Source: Echinarachnius parma (Eukaryota; Echinodermata; Echinoidea; Clypeasteroida; Echinarachniidae). From it: a stretch of DNA of 64,000 nt. Position numbers and translations under genes: made by a program. The notes beneath the pieces were generated by a model. It saw only the letters and a list, made by a program, of their open reading frames with translations. It had not been told where the DNA came from and searched no databases. The stretch lies in the NCBI GenBank assembly GCA_037951105.1, contig JBAMJV010011037.1:1-64000 (forward strand), in the 5' to 3' direction. The stretch's first letter is position 1; every line of letters starts with the position of its first letter. This document shows positions 12,956 to 24,900 of this stretch, in pieces.

Positions 12956-15900
12956 CTATGGCAAATTAAATATAGATACGAGATAAGTGTACCCAAATAC
13001 ATGTTGTAAATTTGAAAACTTAATGATTATAGTATTAACATCATGGAAATGTCATCAAGATCAAGATCACCATCAGAAATGGTTTATCACTTAAAAGATT
13101 AGGAGGGACCACAATGACACCCTCCTAGCTTCTATTCTGACTATTCTGACATGGTCTCACTGCATCCTTTCATGTGGTGTATTCTTCAGAATCTTCAAAA
13201 TGTGTTAAAACCAAATGTTTCTCATGCCACACCCACCAAGACAAAATAATGCACTCTTACTTTTTGTTAATGTATAAAATTGCTTGGAACTTGCAAAGAT
13301 TAAAATCTTTAATTCTGAAATGTAAAACCAATCAAGATATCTTTACAGTAAAGAGAAGATATGAACAAATCAAATTGTGTTTTTTTGTATAGAGTTTGAG
13401 CATTTAAATTGTACACAGCAAATTGGCATTGTGAACTAGGCTAGTTTGTGTGCACTGTATTACACTAAGCCAGTGTGTATTGCGCACAGGGACTAGGGTG
13501 TTCCCAAGATGGCACCGCACGTCTGATTTACAAATCCGGACTATCTTTAATCTAGTATGAACTCACCAGACTTGCTGAGCCAGCTGTCCTTACATGAGGC
13601 CCTCTGATTCTTGCTACACCCTGTCTGTCCACACACCTCACAAGGCAGCTTTTGCCTCCCAAAACCTGTTCACAAGAGACAAATAATGTAGAGCTATAGT
13701 CTGCGCAAAGCTTGCTCTGTAATTACTTCTAGCTTCGTTACCAACAGCCAATCAAATGATGGAACATGTCTGTCCACACACCTCACAAGGCTGCTTCTGT
13801 CTCCCAAAACCTGTTCACAAGAGACAAATAATGTAGAGCTATAGTCTGCGCAAATCTTGCTCTGTAATTACTTCTAGCTTCGTTACCAACAGCCAATCAA
13901 ATGATGGAACATGTCTGTCCACACACCTCACAAGGCAGCTTCTGCCTACCAAAACCTGTTCACAAGAGACAAATAATGTAGAGCTATAGTCTGCACTAAG
14001 CTTGCTCTCTAATTACTTCTAGCTTCGTTACCAACAGCCAATCAAATGATGGAACATGTCTGTCCACACACCTCACAAGGCTGCTTCTGTCTCCCAAAAC
14101 CTGTTCACAAGAGACAAATAATGTAGAGCTATAGTCTGCACCAAGCTTGCTCTCTAATTATTTCTAGCTTCGTTACCCAAAGCCAATCAAATGATGGAAC
14201 ATGTCTGTCCACACACCTCACAAGGCTGCTTCTGTCTCCCCAAACCTGTTCACAAGAGACAAAGCAATGATGAAGCATACAAATAATATACATCTAAAGT
14301 CTGCACAAGGCTTGGTCTATTATACTTCTAGCAGACTTTACCCACATCCAACCATAATACCTGACTAACCCTCATCATTTGAATCTCCTTGCCGGTTTCT
14401 TGGAGGGAATTAGTTAATCGATACAGCATACAGCATTGTTTGAGAAAAGGTGTTTTGGTCTAGTGGTTCGATATCTGCTCTTTGCACAAATCAGGTTCAA
14501 AACCTAGACTGCATCCCTCGGATGGTGACAATAAAGGGTGGTCCGAGAAGTAAATAATCAAAATTGATTAAATGTGTCTGTAAAAACCGAATTAACAGCA
14601 TCATACTGGAAAAAACAATTAGTGCTGATATTACATGCTTTCTATAGCAATGGGACTGATTAACATACCAGGGTCTGGTGGTGTGAATCCATGTTGTCTG
14701 CACCAGACTACGGTCGTCTTCTTACTCCAGACCGACACATCCCGTAGACAAGGAATCCATTCCTTCAGTCTGGCAACCTTCTGACGCATGAACACTGCCC
14801 TCTGCCATTCCATGGCACGCCGCTTGGGGTGCGTCCACGACTGGTATTGCTCCAGGGATGTAGCACAGAATGGTAGCTCATTTTGAACTGCAAGTACATC
14901 AATAGAAGCACAATATTATTTCAGTATTACTATCAACAACTTACAGAAATATTAACTTTTCAAAACAAATCCAATGTAGAGTACTCTATATACCGTCTAG
15001 ATACAAATAATATAGAGTGATCTTCATCAAGACGTTATGTAGATACAACTGCAATGAGTCTTGCATGTTCATTGCACTTTACACACTCAAGATATATATA
15101 AACAGGCCTCTAAATTACATTTAATGGATTCCTAGAATCTGTAGTCTGCTAACTTTGCATAATTGGGATACTATAGAAAGATAATAGATTTCATGTACGT
15201 CACCATTTTGTCTGTTTTTCTTTAAATGTATCAATTACCACAGTTTGAAACCAAAGGTGCGTTACTGTTTACGTACCTCGCCAAGGATCAAACATAATGT
15301 AGGAGTCTGTTCAGCAATACACTTCATCAGATATCATCAAGACTTTTGAACATTATTTTGCTGGTATCTTTATTTTTTCAAAAACTTTTTCTAACTCAGC
15401 TGGTAGAGCACCTTGCAATCTGGAAGTTTCTTGGTTTTAGTTTTCATTTATATCATACATGTATATAATTCAGGCCAGTTTCCCTATGTTTGAAATAATT
15501 GTTCAAAAACTACTAAGAAAAGGTTGTCACTGTAAATAAACATGTTGATATCTAATTTCACTGATATTTTCCTCACCTCGCTCAGGGTCAATCATGGGAG
15601 CCTGCTCAGCCACATACTTCATGAGCTGCTCCATGCTCCTCACTCCATACAGGTTAGTCTCCTCGGCAACACGCTCACCCAGAACCCTCATCCATGCCTT
15701 CAGCTCCTTGCTCTCCCATCCATCCCCCTCATCCTCCTCCTCCCCCGTCTCCATGGCAATGCCTAGCTGTCTGTGGTGGTCTGGGAGGAGGAGAGGTGCT
15801 GTGGCCAGTGTGGCTAGGATGGGTTCACAGCCGGGTTCCTTCTTGATGCGCACCACGCGCAACCGCTGGTCACTCAGCCTGGGGTCCGAGGCAAGCTGGC

Positions 15901-18900
15901 AGCCAGGTTTGTCCAGTTTGGCAGAGCTAACCACACGAATCACACACTTGTTGCTATTTGATGTCTGGGCAAGGGACTGTCCCTTCAGAGTAAGATGGTC
16001 TACTATGGATCCATTGCTTTTCTTGTTGTTAACCGTCATGGTTTTGCTGTTGGGCAAAGTTCTATTGGGTTGTGTCACACTATCACCATCCTTCATCACG
16101 ACACAATCCCCGTTTACTGTGTTTGTATTTTGGTTTAAATCTTTATGCACCTCTATAGTATCTTTCATGACTATGTCCTCAACAATTTCTTGCTTTATTT
16201 TCACACTGCCATTATTTACCCCGACATCTCTTTGATTTCCTTTCACTCCACTAGAGTTTCTAGCACCAGCATTTGGCACAGCTGATACTGTGTCATCTGC
16301 CATTTCCACATCTGAACTGATGTCCGCTACATTCAATTGCATAGATTTCACATTTTGCACATTCCCATCTTGAAGTGTGACAGATAATCCGGAGGTAGTA
16401 CTCTCTGTTTTGTTTTCTTCCAATGGAGGTGAGGATGTATCACTCACTATGTCAATCTCACAATCAAGCTTGCTTGGTTTAGCCACATGATTGCTACTCT
16501 TTCCCGCCCCATCCCCTTTGTTATCTACACTCTTTGTCCTGACTAACGAATTGTCACTAGAGTTACTCCCTTTGACTGCACTCTCACCAGCCGGCCCTTC
16601 AGTATTGGAGTTCAAAGTTTCAGACTCTTTTATACTCTGGTTTAGAGGAGGCACAAACTTAGTGACATTCTTCATCGTGGGTTGTGTTGTCCTGACTTGT
16701 ATTGTCTTGGTTGATGCCTGTGGGTGGAGTACAATAGTCTGTGATGACGATGCCTTAGAGTGCTGTGGCAGCAAGACTGATGTCCCACCCTTGATGGGAA
16801 AAGACACCTTCTGCTGCGATGAGACAAGGTTTCCTCCAGCTACCTGACTGACCGATAGCTTCTGCGCCATGCCTTGCTGGTTGGCAAGCACGTTCTGTAT
16901 CCCTGAGATGGTCTGAATGGTGTTGGTCTTTGAGGCCGGTGTGCGCTGCACAAGCACCACACCTCCTGCAGGAGTCCGAGCAAGCTGCCCCTTCATCTCA
17001 GGCAGCAGCGAAACGCCTGCAGACGTCACAGTCTGCTGGGTATTGATCCCTGAGGCTGCAGGAACTAGCTTGGCCAAGGTCTGACCAGCAGACCTCTGTA
17101 TCTGGATGACCCCGCCCCCCGAAGCAACCCGCTGGGTAGCAGGCTTGGGGGAGATGATGGTTGATGCTCCTGACTTCTGTGTGAGAGCTATGCGTGTGAT
17201 GGGCTGGCTGGGGTTGGGGGTCTGAGGAGAGGGGGTGGGGACCGGCTGGATCTGCACTATGCTGCCTGGAGGCAGAGGAGGGACGATGGAGCCTTGGGGC
17301 AGGATCAGCACATTGCTGGGAGACAGGAAGGAGCTTGAACCTGCAAGGAGGAGAAACAAACAATATTGAGAAGAAATTAGATACAAAATAAAGAAGAATA
17401 AAACAAATTATAAGCTGAGAATGTAGCGAGTAACTGAAGTTCATTTCATTGATACAAACAAAAGTATGATGAAGAAGATATAATTATTCAGTACATAATA
17501 TTCTATTTACTGATTAACATTGAGGTAAGACCAAGAGAATGAGCAGATAACATATATATAGGAGGATTAGCCGGTTTAGGCTTTGCATCATTCTGGAAAG
17601 GTTCATAAGCATTCTAATTTCTTGAAGAATAAGACATTTCATTACTAGTGGATAAGCGTGAAATGGAAGTCATCTACTGTGATAAAAAAGAAGCATCACT
17701 ATGCCAAAAGAACAGCACGTGACTTGCCTACCTTGTTTGGAAGCTTGCTGTCCCGTGCCTCTCCCTCGGCCCTGATTGGATGACTGTGAGAACACCTGCT
17801 GAGGGATCAGTATCACCTTCCCTTGCAGGTTCTTATCCGTTGACTTGGCCGTCACATAGTATTGTGTGCCTGTGGGTGGGGTAGGCACGGCAGACATGAC
17901 TGGCTGCTGCGGGACTGTAGAGGGCTGTGCAGAGGGCTGCTGGAGAAGGGTGATCCCCGCAGGGCTCTTGCGCACCACTGGGGAAGCCACCATGGGCTGC
18001 TTGCCTAGCTGGGAGATGCTGATGGTGCTCTGCATGCCCGAGCTGGTGGCACTGACAATGGTATGCTGGTGCTGCTGGCCTGCATAGGACATAGGCACAG
18101 GGATCTTCTGGAGGGACATGGTAGGAGTGGTGGTCACTGCTGGCTGGGCTGCGTGAGTCACCTTGGCACTGGACTTGGTGCCTAGCACAGACTGGTTCAG
18201 CGTCACTACCGTCATGCTCTCTGCCTTGGAGTGGGACGGGGACACAGCCTTAGGGTCCTGGATGATCTGTCCATCCTTGATTCGCACCAGCTTGCTGCCA
18301 GGAGAAGACATGGCCAAGTCACCCACATTGATTGCCCCAGAGTGTGGGGGTGAGATGGTCTGTGTCTCACTCCCCAGGAGCTGCCCAAGGCTGTTGCTAG
18401 GTGAGCTCACACTTGCTCCTTGAAGCAGAGAAGTTGAGTTCAGGCTTCCGGCCAAGCCAAGCGAGTCCATGCTGGCCTGAGTTGATGTGAGCTGCAAGGC
18501 AGAGTTCTTGTTGAGGGATGTTGAGATGGGGGCATGGGGTGCAGAGATAGGGCCAAGAGGAGGCATGGCACGCACAGGTTTCTCCAAAGTGGGCTTCACC
18601 AGTCCTGACTGGGACTTCATCTTGCTGGAAAATCTTACCAGCGAGTTCATATCTGTCAAACAAATGAACAGGAGAAAATGTCACATTATGTTTTATCTAT
18701 TGTCAAGGGTTCTTGGGAAGTACATGTATCACCATCATATAAAGAGCCTTGTTGCTCAGTGGTTAGAACAGCGGTCTAGTAATCTGGAGGTCTCAGGTTT
18801 AATTCCTGGCAAAAGACAATATCTTTGTTTATTTCACATTTTTGGGTCAGCTTCAGTTTCAGTTTTCTCATCCCTTTTATGACATTGAGTTATTGATTTA

Positions 18901-21900
18901 CTTTTTTTACAACAAAATAGTGTGAAATGTACGTAGACACTGGGAAATGCCTCTATCCTGCGTGAAGGGCAGATAAATCATGCTTTATAACTTGTAATGC
19001 AGCTAAAAGTGCAGTATTTCAAACACAATGTAGAATAAACTGAATGCATGTTTCCCTATCATGCAGAAACAGACAGAAGGAGTCTTCTTTCTGAAATATG
19101 ACTTACCAGGCTGATTTTCTTTTGCTCCATCCAGACTTAAGATGGATATAGGAGTTGCCCTGCTGCTACTAGAGGCAGCAAACCCATCGGTCGGTAATGG
19201 CTTGACCAGAGGACTGGACGCAGTGGAGCTACACGAGGGGGGTCTAGACTTGTCAGGTGTTACTTCAGGCGTCCTGGCAATAGATTCCAGCAGCATAGGG
19301 CTGGGTGTGGTGGTACTCTGCCGCTCACTGGGCATGACAGGCATGCTCCGACTGGCCACTGGCATACGGGTCAGGTCTGGCTTCAGCCCCTCCTTGTAGT
19401 TGACCTTGGTCACTGTTGGAGTGGACGGTCTGGACAGAGGGTCACCACTCTCACTGAACAAGTAACGGTCAAGCTCAACGTCCACTATCTGTAGTGCAAA
19501 CAACACAAATAATGATGTTTACTGCTTATCTTCTTGCTGAAGATGTACCCTACAATATGGGGGAAATCATATATTTAAAGAAATTACATTTAACATCCTC
19601 AATTATTGGTCCAAGCTGAACATCGCTTTAGAGTGACCTACTGAAATGTTCATCTATAAAAAAAAAAGAACTGCATTTACAATTTATTATATTTTTCCTT
19701 TTGTGACTTTAAAACATTACATACAATCTGTGCTGTTCATGGATATTTGACCTCTTTGTGTAAATAAAGAAATGAAATGAAAAGAAATACAATAATGTAT
19801 AACTCTTACCGTCTCAGCACCAAGGGTCTGCAAGCCAGTATATGTTCTGTCCAGCTAAACAAACACAAAGAGAAACCATTGGAATTATGATAATGAGCAT
19901 ACACATCGACATACTTACAAGCTAAATGTTAAAATAAATATAGCTAGATTTTTTTCTTCACAATATAACTATATAAATGGATGTCAGTGAAGCACTGTAA
20001 ATAAGATGCTATAAGTGTATTCATGCTTTGAAGTGAATGTAGAAAGCAATTCATGAGAGCAATGCTCAAAATTTGCACAAGTACGCTGGCTCTGGGCCTC
20101 TTAAAAATATGATAAATTATGGTTTTACTTGCCCGACTGGGCCACAAGTTAAAGGGTACCACCACCAAAAAATAATATTCTTATTAAAGAAAGGTAACAT
20201 CTTTAGTATTCCATTCCATCAACAAGTTCACAAAATATGTTTCCAGAAAAAAGAAATACATATTTGGAAAATGCATCACCATTCTAAAACATGCGTTCAT
20301 GCAGTCTGAATTGCGAAGACTAATGTGTGCAGAGCGAACGAATCGCCCGGGATTCTATTGTCTACAAACGTACGCGTGAATAGCATTGGCGCACTCGCAA
20401 ATGTTTGGCCCGTAAGGAACCAGGAAATAGTAGTGGTTCCGTAAGTGGTGGAAATGAATTGTTTTGTTTATGAATTACACAACCCTTTGCAAAATGTTGG
20501 GTATCTATTTGATATCACAAAATGGTACCAAAACATATAATAATGTGTTGTTCTTTGCCTGGTGGTCCCCTTTAAGCCCGGCGCAGACAGAGCTGACTCG
20601 ACCTGATCCAACTGATTTTCAGTCGGAATGGCTCAGTATGCATTGCCTCTCGACTCCAATTTTGCCAGTCAAGAGCTAGTCAGATGTCATTTAGGTCTGA
20701 TTCAACATGTTGAAACGGTTCCGACTGATCGGGCCCAACTCTAGACTGGATGAAAACCTGTTGGATGGGGTCAATTCGGCTCTGTCTGCGCCAGGCTTTA
20801 ATTTCTAGCATTGCATGAGAATATTGTTTATTTGCATATCATTGATTGTACCTTAAGATGGTGAATGATGTCCACCTTCTTGTTGCGTGGATCCTTGAAG
20901 TGGAGTTGCACTCTGATAGGGAATTCCCCCCACCCTCTACGCGTCAGGTGGAAAGGTGGCTCTCTGGAAACAACACACAATCAACAAGCAAATGCTTATT
21001 AACAAATGATAACAAGTACTTCATATATTGATTATTAAAAACATAACAAAAATGACCAGAAGTATATGTTTAATTTATACAAAAATGCTGCATCACTTTG
21101 GTGTCCCCCCGCACATATCCTTTAGTTGAATTCTTAATCCTTCGGGTTTGTGTCAGGTTTATGATAGCTTCTGACTGACACAAGCATTGAATACTAAGGG
21201 TTTCAGGGATGAGCACCACACTAGGGCTCAGCTGGTAGAGCACCAGTCTAGCAATCTGGAGGTCTTGGGTTAGAATCCCGGAGAAACCCCAATTTCTTTG
21301 CTCATTTTTCATGTAAATTTCATATATTGATACAAAAACAAAAAAATGACCGCTAAAATGTAGAATGTGAACCATTTTCAGAATTACGAATTGCCATTCA
21401 AAATCAACACACAAATTGTGCCTATGGGGACTGATTATCAACTAATATTTGAGCAGATCAAGGGATCTTATATATACATTTATTGTATAACTGTTGAAAC
21501 AGTAAAAGACCATTGAAATTAAGGAAAGGACAAATATCTTGACTTCAAGTAGGTTGTAAAGCCTACAGGACCAAATACAGAAAATGAAAAACAATTTCTA
21601 ATCCACTATGTGGTCAGTTATTTAAACCTGTTGGGTTAAAACAAAATGTAAAGGTCCTTCTCTTTGATAAAGTTCTGACATGGTAATAATAAGAGATATT
21701 TATGTAGTGCTATTCACCTGAGTATCAGAGTGCTTTGTACTATTATTATTACCCCGGTCGATAGATACACACTGCAATCATTCCTGCACACAAAATGCAC
21801 ATATTCCACTCCCTGGGGAGTAGTCTAGCCAGTCGCCTGTTAGGCGCACAAGGTGCTAAGGAACCACATTAAGAAGTTAACTATTACTCACTTGACTTCT

Positions 21901-24900
21901 AGAAGGTCATTGGGCCTGTAGCTTGGATGCAGGAAGAACCAAACCTTCTCCACAAAGTGATCAATCCTGGGCTCATCCGGAGGACCTCTGACATACACCA
22001 TCCACTTGTGTGTTGAAGGGTCACTGTCTTCCCTATGACCCGGGGGAATGTATCTACAAATACAATGGGGGAGGGTATAAAGAGATATATAAATCAATAA
22101 ATCATATCTAGACATATGAACCATTTCTTTTGCCATTTTGCCTCATCAAATGGACCTCTGACATACACTATACATTTCTGTGTTGAACACTTGAGCATTT
22201 ATAATCCCCAATCTTCACAGAGTGGTCCATCCTCTGCTTGTCAGGAAGATATCTCACTTATTCTAGTTATCACTGATCTAGTGCACCGTATGAAACCCAC
22301 AATAATGATTACTTGATATCGCGCTTTTCACTTGTGTATCATAGGGTTTTACAGTACTAATATTACCCTGGTCAACAGATACACACTGCAATCATTCTTG
22401 CACACAAAGTGCACATTTCCACTCTCTAGGGAGTATTCTAGCCAGTAGTCTGTTAAGCGCACACTTTGAAAAAAATCCCCATAAACAAAACTGCAAATAA
22501 GGATGAGGCTGGACTTGGAATACAAGTTTGTTCTCAACCTGTCCTGATTGACTATTTGATTTTGTCATGCATGCAATGTCATAATAGATGAGCAGCTTTT
22601 AGCAGTCGTTTTCTCCATTTACTGCTTACTTTGACACATTTCCGACGATGATGCGTTTCTTGACATGGAAACGAGAGCCCTCTCCACTGTCAACCTGAGT
22701 CACGGGAGGCTTGAGGTTATCTAGGGCTGGACCTACTCCAAACGTCTCCTGAAAACACACACAAATATTGGTTTAAAAGAATGAAAGGAACTGTTATGAT
22801 GATAACCAACCTAATAATGAATGTATGATAATATGATGATAATCACCTCAACGGTTTTACAGTGGTAAATATTATTAGCTGATCATTGGGCAAACAGACA
22901 TATCAATTAGCAGAAAAATGCCTACTGGCAGCCGCAAGGCGCACTACATAGTATACAGTTGCATACATATTTCACTCCTACCGGGTCCCCATTTTTTACA
23001 CCTGGGTAGAGAACAGCAAAAGTGGAACAGCAAAAGTGTCTTACTGAAGGACAAACACAATGGACATACACTGGTTTTGAGTGCAGGCTCTATTTACACC
23101 ATACATGCACAATGGACATACACTGGTTTTGAGTCCAGGCTCTATTTGTACCATGTCCATCGTACCTATTGCCCTTCAAATGTTCAAATGGACACCAATG
23201 TCTTATTATAGTTATAGTTCAATGTTTCCCTATATAAAAAATACAAAATAAATATTGTGACATTGCATTTAAACATTGAATTATTTCTACATAATAAAGT
23301 GCACATCAACATCTTAGACGATTGCACTCCCCTCAGTATAAAGGATGGGAAATCAAGTTTATTTCTCACCGTTCCTGCACTCTTTGGTCCATGTGGGCCA
23401 ACTGGAATAGGACTACTCCTGTCCATCTCCAGGAAGGCATCTGTTTGTCCAAGTAGCTCTGCAATGGGGGTAGACTTGCCACTCTCAGGCCAGCACACCC
23501 CATCTAGCCCAGAGTGGGAGGGGTCGGTGTCAGCCCCACCCTGCTGGGACTGAGGGGGCATTGACAGGGGAGGGGCGGAGGAGGAGCGAGGGGGCTGCTC
23601 CTTGCTGGGGTGGCCAAGGGCTCGCTGGATAGCAGGGTGACTCAGATCTAGCTTCTGCTTGCTCCTCTGTTACATGCATTCAAACAAACAAGAAATTTAA
23701 CATATAAATTTGTGTAGAAAAAGGGGTCCACTTGTTCGACATTCAAATCTAAATTCAAATGTTATGATTATGATTCACATGTGAAGGATAATAATCAATT
23801 TGCATTATTTGTCAAAATCAATGAAATGCATCAGATCATGAATACAGTCACAACATTTCTCAATGTTGCATAAGTACCACAACAGGTCTCAACATCGATC
23901 TCAGTCTCCATATAAACCCATTTAGAAAAATCTTTCCTGAAAATATTTCAAATGAAACTATATTTTATCATGAGAGTCAATATAGGGCCTAAATTTTCAA
24001 TCCTAGCAGAATCTTCTTCAGAGGCTAAATTGACCTCAGCATAGTTTATTATGCTGAAATCAAAGTAAAAAGCATTCTGCAAATGATGACATAAACGGTA
24101 CCCTGGGGTACCAGACGAAAATCCGCCATTTTGTTTAATTATTTATTTAATTTTTAGGGCTGTACTGTGGGTATAGCGTGCATACAATCGCGCGATGCAC
24201 TGCATGCACAACGCAATAGCTGCGGTACGGTTGGACGCAAGATGGCGCTACACAACGCGGGATAACGGGGTACAACGGTACCCCGGGGTACTGCGTGTGT
24301 CATCAAATCTGCAAGTTCTCAAGAAAATGTATCAAAACTATCCATGAACATGTGCTGCAAAGGAGGGCTTTCAATAACGCACAAATGAATCATGTTTATT
24401 TGTATACTTACATCACCATGTAATGTAGACAGGCCAGCCTTCCCATAATACCGTGCAACAATGCATGCTCTCAGCTTATCCAGCTGCACTCTTGCTTTTT
24501 GCAGTCTCTGAAGGAAAACACAAATAAAAACTATATATTTAATTTTGTTTGTAATTATCTTTAAAAAAGGTAATACATACATAGTACAATTTGATAATAA
24601 AATCATAAACTAATAGCTTGAGGAAGAATGATTCACTATATATGATGACCTCACATAACATGATGGCTAATAACCTATGTGCATAAACCAACAATACTGG
24701 CTTATAATTTGTTTATTATACATCAATCACTGTGGAAGAAATGTCCTACTAAGCTTTCATGCAGGCAGACTTTAAAAGTAGCCCCCCCCCCCCAAAAAAA
24801 AAAAAAATTATAAAATAAAAATTCCCCCCTTGGTTGCACACATCTAGATGTGATCCTTAACAGACAGATTGTCATTTCTAGCAATTGAGAAACAGGGGAT

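Noticed and set aside
15594-16235. Long plus-strand frames over 15,542-16,847
   Set aside because: They are antisense shadows of the large YEATS2 exon 11; the minus-strand frame matches the family and has correct splice sites.
21222-21283. Possible functional tRNA-Ala gene
   Set aside because: A and B boxes and an anticodon-like arm are present, but the acceptor stem does not pair, and similar decayed copies occur at 14,452, 15,391 and 18,745, so a SINE is the better reading.
22918-23211. Plus-strand frame in YEATS2 intron 4
   Set aside because: It contains a short direct repeat (CACAATGGACATACACTGG twice) and no exon features; regarded as intronic noise.
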